A stretch of 64,000 nt of DNA from Flammulina velutipes (taxonomy: Eukaryota > Basidiomycota > Agaricomycetes > Agaricales > Physalacriaceae), in assembly GCA_011800155.1 (NCBI GenBank), contig CM022369.1:2232001-2296000 (forward strand), given 5' to 3'. Made by a program: the position numbers and the translations under genes. The stretch's first letter is position 1; each line of letters begins with the position of its first letter. The notes below the pieces were generated by a model. It was not told where the DNA came from, did no database searches, and worked only from the letters and a program-made list of their open reading frames with translations. This document shows positions 11,224 to 23,755 of the stretch, one piece after another.

Positions 11224-12596
11224 TCAAGCTTCCAGAGCCAACTGAGCCAGCTTGAGAGCGCCTTCCTTGGTAGCGTTTCCTGAAAAACCCGTCAGCAAAT
11301 CGGCCAAAGACACGTCAGAAACCGGGCGCACCTCCGATGAAACCGCTTGCGTGTACGAATATGCAGCCTTCCACACCGCTTTCCTTGCTCAGCACGTCAT
11401 CGCGCAGGCCTCGCCAAGCGTTCGGTAGGCCTTTCCGGCTATCGAAGCTGTCCTCGGAGACGGGCACCGCCTGCACGCGCCACTTGCCACTTTCGTCTGG
11501 GTAGACAACATATGTCGCGGATGGTTCGACGACGCCCTCTGCTTCCAGGTCAAAGAGGTGGCTCTGTATGGATTTAGAACGGGTGCGCGCTCGCGAGAGG
11601 AAGGCGACAAACCTTCCATGGTAGGAACTCTTCGAAGAGGACGATCTTCCCCGTCGGGTCGAGGCTTGCTTTGCTCTTCTCGAGCGCGTCGATGAGGAGG
11701 TCTCGAGCGGGGAGCCAAGCGTTAGAGTAGTAGTCGAGTTTAGAAAGGAACTCGTCTCCTGTTAGAGCTGATGCTTTTGCGAAGCGGGCCTGTATGCTGA
11801 AATGCGTATGCTGGTAATGTAAAGGAGGACGATGGGACGTACATCGACGGACTCTGAGTCTGTTGGCTGGTTCCACGCGGGATTGAGGGATCCGACACGG
11901 CTGGAAAGACCAGTGTTGATTTTGTACGCTGGTTTGATGTCTGATGGATACTGGGGGATGCCATTATCAATCGCGTCGATGGATTCGATAAACTCCTAGA
12001 TGAAATAAAAATACTGAGCCTATTGTTATATTGATACGGACGGACCTGGTACATCTTGAGCCACAACGTGTGGACCTTGGTATCCTCAACAGACAGCTGG
12101 GTCCGCCCCGCGATGATTTCCTTGCCATAGTGCCTTGTGGCGGATATCAGGACTACTGATGCTGGTCGTAACGGATGAACGGACAGACGCACTTGTAGAT
12201 CAGCCCTGCAGAGCTAAGTTTTGTAGAGAAGCCGTGGCCAAAGACCTCGGTGAAGCCGCGCTGGTGGTGGTCGAAGCGTAGCTTGGCGGCGTCGTAGATG
12301 GCCCCGACGTCGACGACGATGTCGCAGGCGTCGAGGACGGCGGGATCGCGGGAGCGTTTGAGATCTGGGCGGGATTTAATATGGACGTGGCGGGGAAGGG
12401 AGCGGGGCAGTGGGACATACCAGATGAAGCGTATGTTTCCGTCTGTCTAAGCAAAAAGACGGCTAGCGCCTCGTCGCAGTGGAAAGTACCATTGTGAGTG
12501 CCGATGATCTGCAGATCTCAGTTTCTATTATTTCCATCTAGACAAAATAAAAAACACTTTTTGGTGGTCGGTCTTTTGTTTTTTCGGGAGAGACAT
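11224..12596 (-). CDS. MYG1: MYG1-family exonuclease
   Basis: MYG1 (UPF0160) is a DHH-like 3'-5' RNA exonuclease active in nucleus and mitochondria in other eukaryotes. The first exon (12596-12558) encodes a short basic start MSLPKKQKTDHQK; the second (12508-12421) begins IIGTHNGTFHCDEALAVF, carrying the metal-binding HNG and CDE residues. Further on come DIVVDVGAIYD and RFDHHQRGF, the second metal site, then YIKxHYGKEII-type helix, DAIDNGIPQY, SRVGSLNPAW, and a C-terminal block with VYPDESGKWRVQAVP, LPNAWRGLRD and GCIFVHASGFIGG. The final 16-residue exon NATKEGALKLAQLALEA ends at 11224. Around eight exons, all standard GT..AG as far as read. Its promoter is shared with the divergent gene at 12977. 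Confidence 0.93.
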
Positions 12597-12976
12597 GGTA
12601 GAATATCGTTTTGACAATGGAAGACAAAGAAGAAGGAAACGAGCAGCGCCTGTAAGCTTCGTGGGTTGACACATCTTCGTGTAAGAAAGCCGTCACGGTG
12701 CCATTCGTTGCTCCCCGCGCTCGTAAACTGGCTGGTAAATATGTAGGTAAAAAAGCAGTTCACAGCAGCCTTTTTCCTAGCAAAAAAGCAGGACAGCCGA
12801 CGCGCAGAAAACACAGGAATATACGGCCAGTGTCTGGTCCTAATCTGGTCACGTGTGACCGTGACGATCGACGGTCATTGCAATTGCATCCTTTCATTTT
12901 CTCCCTGAAAGCCTTTAAAGGTCGCCGAGATGCGGTTTTTTTCTTTCCCTGTCGCCACCAACATCCGTGCCCGACC
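12597..12976. promoter_or_regulatory. divergent intergenic region, MYG1 / Pro-rich protein
   Basis: 380 bp between two divergent ATGs, so it must contain both promoters. It is mixed in composition with A/T runs near the MYG1 side and pyrimidine-rich sequence (CCTTTCATTTTCTCCCTG) near the plus-strand start. No clear TATA box found. Confidence 0.5.
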
Positions 12977-13764
12977 ATGGACATCCCCAGCCTCTTGCAG
13001 CGCTCAAACGACCTGTCTTCGTCTCTGTTCTTCAGCCACGTCGTAGCCTGGCTCGAGGGTGTCACCGACGCACAGAGAACAGGCCCACTGCTCGATCCAT
13101 ACACCGCAGCGCACGAACCCCGCGACCGCGACGACTGGACGTTCTACAACCCAGAGCCCCATTCCTACGCCTCGCCTGCGATGTCGAGCTCGTCGTCGTC
13201 GTCGTATGCGGAGCCTGAGGCCTGGGCAGCGCCCAGAGATCGCTTGTTCTCCCCTGTCGCAAGCATCCCGTCCCCCATCAGCCACGATTCATGTCGCGCG
13301 CCATGCTGCCATCCGGCAAACTGGGGCTATGTCTCTGCAGCACCCCCACCGCCCTTTGCATATTCCAATCCGCATCATCCCCATCCCAATTCCCAGCCCC
13401 CTACATACTACACAGTACGTCTTCCATTCTTCACCTTTTTTTTTGATCATTCACTGACCGCTCCTAATAGCCGCACCACCCTGATCCCCGACTGTATTCA
13501 AATTCAATATTCGTGCTTCCCCCAGTACAGGCGCAAGAGCTGTCCCAGGAGAGCTCGGACAAGCTGCAGCTCAAGTTGCACAATATTATGAGGCAGAACC
13601 AGATGGCGTCGTCGCGGCATCAGTGGTCTGCTGCGAATCCTTCGCTTTCGTCGGCCTACGAGCGATCACGACGGTCGGCGGCTGCACATGTAACCGAACG
13701 GCGACGGCGGTCTGTTCAAGCAACGCCTTACCACAAATTGGCCTTGCCGTACCTTGCATCATGA
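12977..13764 (+). CDS. hypothetical Pro/Ser/Tyr-rich protein
   Basis: Two exons (12977-13414 and 13471-13764) join in phase 0 to 243 residues. I do not recognise the family. The start is the ATG at 12977, MDIPSLLQRSNDLSSSL; the frame stays open upstream but without a better ATG. The N-terminal 30 residues could form an amphipathic helix. The middle is low complexity, with a run of serines (SSSSSS) and Pro/His-rich stretches (PHHPHPNSQPPT). The C-terminus is basic, RRRRRS, which could be a nuclear localisation signal. Codon use is normal for the window. Convergent with the GPI-type gene at 13995. Confidence 0.6.
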
Positions 13765-13994
13765 AGGGTGTGTGCCCCCCCATTCCCCTTCTGATTGGCA
13801 TCCATCTTTACCAAACCCTGCCAACAGTTTGACGGCGAGATTACTTACATACAGCCTCCTAGTCGTATATATTCTATCATTCATCAATAATCCATCTTGC
13901 GTGGTGGCGACAAATGTTTGATTATCATGGAATGTGTAGTGTTCAATGTCCATCGGAGTAAGTAAATAAGTGAATGTCCGTCCGTCCGTCCATG

Positions 13995-14543
13995 CTAGAA
14001 GAAACCCATGTAACCGCCGAGAACTGCACTGAGGACACAGACAGACACCCCGGTTGCCTGCATTGCCAATGCGCCGTCGTGAATATAGTCATCATCCGGC
14101 CCGTCTGCGCTGCTTCCTCCCTGAGGCGACGGTGCTCCATTTACGCCACCTCCTCCACCGTCAACACCGGAAGCAGCCGCAGTAGGCAGATTTTTAGGCG
14201 TCGTGGACGTGGTCTTGGGCGTGATCGTGGCCACAATGGCTGTCGTTCTGGTAACGGCTCGCCCGTCGGAAGTAAAGACCGTCGTGGATATCGACGTCGA
14301 CCGCTGGACGCTCGCGCTGCGCGTGTTGGATGCGGAATTAGAGTCGGTGTCTTGCGTTTGGGATCCGGACTGTGTGGAACTGTTGTTGTCGTCGGTATTA
14401 CTGTTGTTGTTGCCTCTACTGGTTGACGTCGAAGACTAGGGACATTGTAATTGCAAGAGTTGTATATACAGCTGTATACTGACCTGTGCGACGACGAGAA
14501 GCGGGATGAGAAGGATGGCCAGCAGCGTCCTTGGGAAATGCAT
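13995..14543 (-). CDS. small Ser/Thr-rich secreted, probably GPI-anchored protein
   Basis: Two exons (14543-14484 and 14435-13995) give 166 residues. The first exon is almost exactly a signal peptide, MHFPRTLLAILLIPLLVVAQ. The body is rich in Ser, Thr, Asn and Gln with a pentaglycine run, and the end is hydrophobic (GVSVCVLSAVLGGYMGFF), the layout of a fungal GPI-anchored cell-surface protein. No catalytic domain. It is likely heavily O-glycosylated. Divergent from the gene at 14662 with only 118 bp between the ATGs, so the two probably share a promoter. Confidence 0.72.
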
Positions 14544-14661
14544 GGCTGGTGGAGGTCGTGGAGAGAGATGCCCTAAGTGACAACTGTAAGCGTTACCTAC
14601 GAGTCACATCACGACTGTTATGAGTAGGTTTGCCGAAGTACTCGAGTAAAAAGTGCTTGAA

Positions 14662-15643
14662 ATGAAGCCCTCACCGTCGCCGTTGGCAGCAGCGACTGTC
14701 GATGCATTTCTCGAGCTCCTGTTTCCGCCAGCGGCCAAGGACATTCCCCCTCAGCTCCTGTCGCTGCCGTTACTGCAGCGCCACCACTTTCTAAATATTC
14801 AGCCAGAGAACGTCGGAAACTATCTGATCTGGCCATGCAAAGACCAAGACGAAATTCTCGGGGCGCTGCACGCTCTGCCGCGTCCGTCAGCCCCTGCGGA
14901 CATCCGTTATTCTGGAGATCAGGAGACGCTCTTTGCCCATGTGTATATCCGCTTTAATACTACTACATCGCTCCGAATCGTCTTCCTCTGGGATTCCCCA
15001 GATAACGCTTGGAAGTACCACAACACCGCGCGCATGCCATTCCCACAGCCATCGTTCGCGTCCGTCGAGGACGCATGGAAACCAAAAGCTGCGGTTGTGC
15101 ACATCGAGCAGGCCGATGAGCATGATTCGTATTGGGACTCGTACGGCGATTCGGAGGAGGTCCCGGAGCACGACCACGATGCGCTTGGTGTCCATCACCA
15201 CAAACAGGATGGCGCGCACACGGAGGATGCATATTGGGCTCAGTATTCGGCCGTACATGGTATACATTGTATAAAGTATTCCGTTCCCACAGCTAACTTT
15301 GTAAACAGGATCCGGCGATTCGACGATACCGTCACCAGCGCCAGAGAAACGTAAATTCCAGCATGAAGTATCGCTGAAACCCAATCAACACGCTGTGGAT
15401 CTGTCGGATCGTCTGCATGCGCTGTCGTCGCGGACGATGGAAGAGGAAACGATTGCAGAGGAAATCATTCCGGAGGTGGCGGTGGAGGTGCCAGCAAAAA
15501 AGGCAGAGCCTGCTCCGCCAATTAGAAAGGGTGACGAGGCAGTTAGAGAGGCAATACGCGGGGTGTACACTTTGTGGAAGCTGGGGAACGTTAACGGCAC
15601 TGAAAGCGAGTTTATGAATATCGTAAAAGGCGCTGTTTGTTAG
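14662..15643 (+). CDS. uncharacterised conserved-looking protein
   Basis: Two exons (14662-15259, 15309-15643) give 310 residues. The first 130 residues look like a folded domain: FLELLFPPAAKD, LLQRHHFLNIQPENVGNYL and LRIVFLWDSPDNAWKYHN. The centre is Asp/Glu/His-rich (DSYWDSYGDSEEVPEHDHD and HHHKQDG). The end has a short helix DEAVREAIRGVYTLWKLGN. The centre might bind metal or be simply disordered. I do not recognise a named family. ATG 14662 is the first methionine in frame. It lies 93 bp before the DUF6699 gene on the same strand. Confidence 0.68.
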
Positions 15644-15736
15644 GCAAAGTCCGAAATCGAATCAGGGTCCGTTTATGTTGTGCCAGCACTTTATTGTAGT
15701 AGCTGTTTTCGATGCTGGCTGTTATCTGAACTTACC

Positions 15737-17193
15737 ATGATGGCAGCATGGTCGGACGGCCCTCCTCCTCTTGTCGATGGCCCTTCGATCCCCCCTCCAG
15801 CCGGTGCATATAATTTAGCTCAAAGCCACGGGGCAGGCAATTACAACCCATTTCCTGGTGCAGCAGGCCAATTGTACGTCTTTGCGCTTTCTGCAGCTGT
15901 GCAATGTCTTTAATATATCTCTACAGCGGTGGTGGTGGTGGTGGTATTGGTGGCGGCGGCGATGGTGGATACGCCCGCTACAACCCAGATGGAATGAACG
16001 AAAGGTGCGTGTGCAGCAGCGCCGACGGATGAACGAACACTGAATTGTGGCGGACAGAGGCGGACCGGGATCGACGCCGCGATGGGCGCCAACGAACGTG
16101 GGGGGGTCGCCTTGGCCAAATACATCCGCGGAACTTTCGCCTCTGCCCATGTTCCAGTCGCCAGGCGCGTGGGAACGCCAGATATCGAACAACGGCGGGC
16201 AATGGCCAGACTCGGACTATCCAGACGCGGCCTGGCCAGTGCAGCGACAGCCAGAGGGCTTCTCCAGCACAGCCTGGCGCGCAGGCTCCCCGCCCCAGTC
16301 CTCACAGAGTGATGTCGGCTTCTACGGCACCACTGTCAGCTCCCCCCAGTCCGCGCTATATTCGCCTAATGCGTTCCCCAACGCATACAGCGGACAGCCA
16401 AATTCAGCCCCGCTGCCGCCCCCGCCGCAGCGCGAGAAGATGAAGAGATCGTTCTCGCTTGTAAGGCAGAAGAAGGACAAGGAGTGGTGGTACCCCCGCG
16501 ACGACATGCAGTACAACGAGTACAACCAGGCCCAGCGACCGCGCGACTGGCGCCAGGACTACGAAGTACATCCGTCCCTCATGAAGCGTCTCGGGTCGCC
16601 CAAGAACAGATCAGATACCAGAGGTGGCGCACCACTCTTTTTTTTTCTGATTATTTCTAACATTTTCCCCAGAATTCCCCGATCCTATCAAACGCGTCCC
16701 GCACGCCCTTTTACACTACACGCCCACGCGCGCCCCGCTCAACCTCGACGTGCGCTACAATCCATTCATCAACAACCGAGATACGCTCTTCCCGTTCCTC
16801 GGCCGGCCCTTCAACCACATCGACCTTCTCCAGCTCGCCACGACCCCCGCCGCCCCGTTTATGCGGCTTTACCACCCACGCTATCCGTGGTACATCGACG
16901 TCCGTTCCGCCCATCCTAACGGCGTCACCATTTCCGACATTTTGACCGCCACACACCAGAACTTTTCGGCACCCATCGAAAGCAGGCATTACTTTTGCGA
17001 GGAACTCAACAGCACAGATCGCGCCCAGCTGAATAACGCCTTTTCCAAACGCTGCCAGGGCGACGCGGAGCTCAGGAGCAAGGGTGTTATTCGCGCAGAC
17101 TTTCTCGGTATGGACGGTATCATCCGCCTCCAGGGTATCGTCAGATCCAAGCTTGGTATGTGGGAGATGAAGATTGGCATCGTCGACCTATGA
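15737..17193 (+). CDS. DUF6699-domain protein with long disordered N-terminus
   Basis: Four exons (15737-15873, 15927-16004, 16058-16623, 16673-17193) give 433 residues. The C-terminal ~150 residues match the basidiomycete DUF6699 pattern: LNLDVRYNPF, LATTPAAPFMRLYHPRYPWYIDV, GVTISDILTATHQNF, then AFSKRC and a RADFL segment followed by a short hydrophobic end. The first ~260 residues are low complexity, with a seven-glycine run encoded by a GGT repeat at 15928-15948, Pro-rich stretches and a basic patch KMKRSFSLVRQKKDKEW. Function of DUF6699 is unknown. Two adjacent ATGs (15737, 15740) are possible starts. Confidence 0.8.
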
Positions 17194-18026
17194 CTGTTGA
17201 CCTTTTTCTGTATTATTTGCTGGAACGAACTGTATTCTTGGAATTGTTCCTTATTATCATGCATTGTACTATAGATTCTTTTCAAATATTGAAGATCTTG
17301 CCCATTACGATGCATACTCCCATCTAAAGTCGTATGGCTACGGTACGGATGCTTGAAGGCGTTTAGTATACACTCTGAAGAGGTCATTAACAACTAGCCA
17401 TGACTGAGACTAAAGTACTAACATCGGGGGGGCCGGAATGTAAGTGTCTGTTGCAAAATGCCTTCCAGAGGAGGAATAACGGCGGACAGCGAGATTTCCC
17501 GGTTGGCATACGTTACCTTAAAGACACCAGCTACCATCCCAACAGGTTGAGACAACCCGTCACGCAATGCATGGAACTCCTTGTCGTCTTCAGGCCATTT
17601 GGTGTATTCCCGGTTGGGAATCAAGCGGAAAGCTCGTCTTCTGTCCTAGACTCTATTGCTATTCAGAATCTCCGCAATATTTTGAGCTGGTCTGTGCTAA
17701 CTGGTACCCGTCTGGTGTCGGGAGTGTGCTCATTGCGGGCTGTTACTGAATGCAAAATTGTAGGTTCAGTGATGAGACGTTCAAGGGTGGCGTCTTAGAT
17801 CTCAGATTTTAAGACTCACAATGCTTTCAAAGTCCGCTCCTGCGCCGAATCCCGATCATGAAATGTGGCGTTCAAAATACTTTCACTGTGAGGAACTCAA
17901 CGGCATAGTTGGCAAGGAAATAATACAGAAACAACGCAATTTGCGCCTATCGATTGACAGATACAGAAAACTATCAAATGTTGTCTTTAGTATGGGACAG
18001 AGTCTGAAGTATATGTTTCTCACCCT
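17194..18026. other. intergenic region with one weak minus-strand ORF
   Basis: 833 bp between convergent genes. Most looks non-coding. The minus-strand frame at 17624-17418 (68 codons) has protein-like composition (EYTKWPEDDKEFHALRDGL, VGMVAGVFKVTYANREISL), but no acceptable upstream exon or start could be built, so it may be a decayed gene fragment or chance. Confidence 0.4.
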
Positions 18027-21000
18027 TCATGCCCACATACTCCGGTACTTTTCATCAAATTGTGCTGTCGCATCTCTCACGACCATATACAGCCTCCAAT
18101 CCGCATTTGATACGCCAGCAGGTCGCGTAAAAGTATCTTCTCCAACGGTCTCGTCGTCCTCCTCGTCCTCCTGTTCTCCAGAGACAGCGGATCCTTCTTC
18201 TGCATCCGACACCTGCAGCAAAAACTGCTGCAAAGATGTTTTGATCGTCATCAGCGTCAACATGAAATCTTGCAGATAGTACCACACGTCTCCCCTCCGG
18301 ATCCCATTGGCATTCTCGAGCGTCTTCACCTGCCCGTGTGTGAAAAAGTCGAGCAGGTATGCGTTGAGAACATGCTCCCCCTGGGCGATAAACGGCTGCA
18401 TGTTCGGAATAGCATGTACATTTAGATGAATCCCGCGGCGTACACTGCGCGCAATCTCCTCCGCCGATCCAAACTCGTCGAAGTGCCCTGAAGTGGCCAC
18501 AAATTGGGAGCGTACATTGACGCGTCTGGCTGTATGGCGAAGGTACGGGATAAACCCGCCTGGAGAGTGTAAGGTTGGGGAATAGCAGATTTTGCTCAAG
18601 GGGAGGACGTTGTCTGGGCCGAGCTCGGAGGCGTATTGTCGAGCATAAGTCGATACATATGTGGCGAAGATGTCCCGAACCTCGTCGTTGTGTCTGGCTA
18701 GGATAGCACGCGCATCTTCACGAATGGGTTCAAGCTCAATCATCGAAGGGTATTTCCGCTTGAGCTCAAGGAGGTGAGGGCTGTTGACGAGCGCATCCGG
18801 AAGATAGCGACGTCCAAAGAGTTGGCTCATCAAGCAGATGTACTCCCGCTCGGGGTTCACCACAGTGCTGATACGGTGTAAGATGCCACTGTGCAAAAGG
18901 ACTACGAAGGCAAAGTTGCTTGGCTCCGTGTACTGTGATAAAAAAAGTTAGATTATTTGCTTTGCGACGGTCATAAAAGAAGTTCTACTCACATAAAGAT
19001 GTGCACCAACAGCGTACAGGTTGATTGGCACACCTACTTCGTCGATAAGGCGCGTACGTCTGAGGTACTCGATGTTGAATCGTAGATGATGCAAGAGCTG
19101 TGTACGGCCGATGCTGGATCCAAAAGTGATTTGCGGGAGTTCCATCAAGCTTTGGATAGCCTTCACTGTCACTTCAGCATTTTGCGAGCCATGCAACAAG
19201 TTCAGAAGTCGCAACGTCAAGGTCGTCGTAAGCGGGAATGTTCCACCTAAAGATGGAAGACGGGAGAGCACCAATCGTTGAACACGTTGAATGGGAAGAC
19301 CGTAGAAGACCACATTGCCGAGTAGGTCGTAGCCACGCCTTCCGGCACGACCTGCACATTGGCGGTACTAGAGATTCGCTTGAATACCCCTCATAACAGC
19401 TTCAATTGACCAGGATACTCACCATAAGCGCAGTAAGAAATGGGGAGTCACCACAGAACACAGATGTCCGCGTGGGTGCGTTGATTCCCAAAGCCAGTGT
19501 TCCAGTCGAAATCATTATGCGTATGATACCGCGACGGAAGAGGCTGTAACGCAGATGAGAACTCATGAAGGCTACACAGATCTGAAAACCCACTTTTCGA
19601 TCAAGCTGCGATACTGCTTCTTCATACCAGCATGATGGACAGCAATTCCTCTTCGCAGGGCCTGGATTTCCCATGATTTCTCTTTCATGTTCCACAGATC
19701 ATCGATATCGTCCTGAAGCTCCTTCGTGTTACAACGACCGACGAACGAAAAGTCAGGCAATGGTGCGTCGGGGTCAAAAGTGCTTTCCCAACTCGACGTG
19801 TCAGCAGGATCTTCTCGAGGTGCTTCGTTATCCTTCTTGCGTTGAGACTTCTGCATCTTTTCTTGATGTCTCTCCCGTGTCTTTGCAGCATCTTTCCATC
19901 GTTCCCATTCCTCTAGTTTGCGTCTCCACTCAGGGCTTGACTGCTTCCAGGCTTCTTCTGCGGCGGTTAGTTCCTCTAGGAGGTGTATCGCAATACGTTC
20001 ACAGAAGTAGCGGTCGAAACTGAAGAATATCGCAGGCTACATTGTTTAATAAGATCCTTGCGTTTACTCTGTAGTTGAGTTGAAATACGTACCAAAAGAT
20101 CACGACGATGAAGGTCGACTGCCAGCGTCAAAAGTCCCGTCTTTTTGAAGCCCTCATCAAGGTTGTTCTGTAATATCTTGGGGTCCTCGAGCTGTGAGGT
20201 GATCTTTTTTAAGACACTAGAGGGCTGGGATTGAGGATCTCGAGATAGATGAGTGATGAACTCCTTCAATGCAGCTTCGTAGCGGAGGATATCTGCCTGC
20301 TTCAGGAGTCGACCCTTCGTGGACGCGAAGAATCGAATAGGATTGAGGGCATCAACACCAGGTGCCGAAGGGCAAGCCACTGCGATTGCGTCGAACAACG
20401 TCAATGTGTCTTGTGCCTCCAACGCTAGGTCATCAGGCAACGCGCGGTTACCAAACGACAACATAGCAATGGGATGGAGGAAGCAAAGACGATCGGTGGA
20501 ACGGCTTGAAGAAAGTCCCTGGAATGTTTCTCCGCTATATAAGTCGGTATCGTTCGAAGTATTGTAGAAGAATTTGCGGAGGTGAGAGTAGCGATGCTTG
20601 TGTTGAATGAAAGAGTGCTTCCATCCATTGGCGTTGGCAACAGATTTGAGCCAGTCGTTGAATCGATCTGGTGAACCAACTGTAGCTGATAAGCCACTGA
20701 ATTCATTCATTAGAGGTGAATGTAATCTGAAAGTATGAAGACATACATGATAGGACAAGGGGCAAGTAGAATGATTTGCTCCCAGACGGCACCACCTTCT
20801 TGTTGACCAATGGTGTGAATTTCGTCCAATATAATCCTTTTGATGCGCGGATGCCATTTCCTAGCCAGCGGGGGCGACAACAGCATGATAGCTAACATCT
20901 CGGGAACCGTGACCAAGATTTGGCAATTCTGGGGATCGTGGATTCGGTAATCCCTGGTGTGAATGGCCCACATCGTTCCTACAGATAAATAAGATCTTCA

Positions 21001-23755
21001 AGTCACACTTGAGTCAACACTAGATATGTACCTTTCGACAGTGTCTTCTTGAACCGCGCATAAACTTCGGCCGCAATTTGGTTGACGAGGGCTTTCGTAG
21101 GCGCGATGTAAACCAATATCCCGTCATTTGACTCTCGCAATACTTTCTCCATTGCATAGAATGAGATGAACGTTTTACCAGCGCTCGTAGGAGCTGTTTG
21201 AACGTCAACATGATTCGAAGGCTACATGATATAATTCAACTCACCGACGACAAGCATTGAATGATTCGGGTCGTCGATGCAGTCTAGTGCTTGTCTCTGC
21301 CATTCGTCAGGCTGAAAGTCAACCCGTGCATCGTATACGCCTCCCATGCTACGGTCCATGAAAGAGCCGAAGAGGCGAAGCTGCCATCGAATGGGATGTT
21401 CCGTGATTTGCACCCACGGATAAAGAGGCCGCGACGATTTTTGGAGTTTAACAAACTTAAAAGTCATGGGTGAAGATCCTGGTGAATCCATTGGGAGAAG
21501 GGAGGACTGGTAATCTTCGAGTCCAAGGGCATTCAAAACAGAAGCGACAGCGGCTATATGCTGCGTAGATAGCGGGCCAAGGGATTGCAGTTGTTGTAGG
21601 ATGGTAGCCACATTTTCATCGCGAACGGAGTCAGACTCCTTCGTAGGGTGCTCCATCCAGGACAACATGGTAAGATGGAGGGCGTAGATATGACATTCCA
21701 TGGCCAGCCATTGGGATTGTAGGCATCGGGAGTTATTCCTGATGGATTTGATGGACACAAGCTTCTGCGCAATAGTCAATTTATCCATATCCTTGAGGCG
21801 GCTGAGGAACCACTGTCTGTTCTCCTCATCCTTTTTGTGGATCCTCTCTTCTGTGATTTTCTGCTGCATTAACTCCTTCTTTGTCGGCGCCTTCTTCTTT
21901 CCCTTCTGCTGTTATATGTCAGGTCCACCAAGATAGAATTGAACATACGAATAGATCTCACCGGCTGGGGTTTTGACGCCTTCAGGGCCCTGTCGTTAGA
22001 TGTGACAGGCTTCGAGACGATGGTAATCTGCTGAAGCCCACGACCAAGGGCACCCGTAAGTGTCTCCGCCTGATTTTGAAGAGTCTTCATGAAGCGTTGT
22101 TGTGCCCTTTCGGCCCGCCACGACAATTTTTGAGGTCTTCCAGAGGGTACGAGCTCTTTGTGGTTGTGCCAATGGTGAGAATCAGTGAACATGACCCCGT
22201 TTTGGCTGAAGTCGAAGTAAGGGGATAGGATATCTTCATCGTTGGAAGCCGACGTGACATGAATGGATGCGAGGGCGTTGTCGAGAACGGGATGCGAAAA
22301 AGGTAACAGGGTCTTCGTAGACGGAAGGTTGTCTTCGATCTGTTCGTTTCCTACGACCTGGGTCGCAAAGGAAATCTTGAGACTGGAAAAGTCAGGTCGG
22401 GGTCCTGCCCCAGCAAGCTTCCAAACATCTGCAGTGAATGAAACAGCCTCCTTGCTGAACGCGTTGTCCAGTGAGACCGATGAAAGATACCGCAGCATGC
22501 TGACGAAGATATTGATATCTATATCGAGTATGCAGCCAGAGTTCCCGATTGCTGCAGTAAGGGTGAAGAAGACGATTGGGAGGAATTTCAGAAGCAACTC
22601 GCGCTCGCGAGGAAATCGAGTGGATGGTAGCGCGCGCATTTCAAGAGGGGTTTCGTCTAACACGAAGATATGGAGAATGAACATGAAGAGGAGTGCCCGT
22701 TGCTGATGAGCATCACCCTGTTTGAACGCTGATTGGCTCAAGATAGCACGACACGCCTGTGCCAGGCATGACTTTCTGTCCGCGGAATATGCGGGGCTCG
22801 AATTGGTGGGTATATCGTCGAGGGCAGGGGGTGTTTCAAGCGCCCGAGTTTGGAGTGAATGGTTTGTGCGTTGATATTCAAGAACGAAAGTTAGGACCTA
22901 ACAAAGACGCAGAGTGAGAAATTCAGTAGAATATCCGACATGTAAACTACCTTCGAATCATGGAACTCAATACCATTGAGCAGTGCTATGGGCAGGCCGA
23001 ATTTAACGAATTTGAAGATGAGATGCCTTGGATACATCTGATAGCGCTCATTGTGATTATCACTATCCTCACATCTGCATCTGTCGTTCAAGAGAACAAA
23101 CATTGGCTAAAATCACGTTGATATCAACCCTCAAAGAATGACAGGGCGTGCAACAGACTGACCTTTGCTGATGCCTCATGAAGTAACCAACGTGGATCAT
23201 CCAAGTCTGTGAAGTAGAATACTGGTATTGGCAAGCGCTTAAGATGGTTCTGGAGCAACTTGCGCGCCAACGCGCGGGAGGAGGCGACAAAAGCCCCCGC
23301 ACCTGGGCGAAGAGTTGGATACTTGTTGACTAGGAAATGACTCAAAACGTACTCGATATAATAAGTGATGCGTGACTTACATTTGAAGAAAACGATTTCG
23401 ATGTTAGCGTTTCTGGTGGTGAAATTCTCCAGTAATGTCTCCAAGATGTAAAGGGCGTGAACGATCTGGAAGCCGCACCCTACGTTGCGTGAAGTCAGAC
23501 CTTCAGATTGTTGACCGTCAATGTAAAGCCTACCTTTCTCTTGTCCGATGGCGAGCAGCTCATCGTTCAGCACCGTTTGGAGCAAAGATTCACCTGAAGG
23601 AAGTAAATAATGGTAGGCAGAAAGGAAAACCTTGGCATACCGTCGATGATAAAAAGTTCATCGCCAGCGTAGTCCCCTATGATGTCCATCCATCGAGCTG
23701 ATTTGGCGATGGCGGTATACCAATCATTTAGCTTCCTTGGAAAGTCGCTATCCAT
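18027..23755 (-). CDS. DDX60-like Ski2-superfamily RNA helicase
   Basis: Very large superfamily-2 helicase, on the order of 1,600 residues and many exons. It begins [20 protein letters not shown] at 23755 and ends at 18027. The N-terminal half carries the DDX60-type PIN-like/unknown region, with FIIDG and [16 protein letters not shown]. Helicase core: motif I APTSAGKT (near 21190), Ia [14 protein letters not shown] segment, motif II DEIH (20826-20815), motif III SATVG, motif IV/V region [15 protein letters not shown] and [12 protein letters not shown], motif [12 protein letters not shown] (about 19365-19336). After the core come winged-helix-like helices and a long C-terminal region with an acidic insert ([13 protein letters not shown] type). 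Human DDX60 is linked to RNA decay and antiviral sensing; the fungal role is not established. Exon borders at the 5' end are the least certain. Confidence 0.88.
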
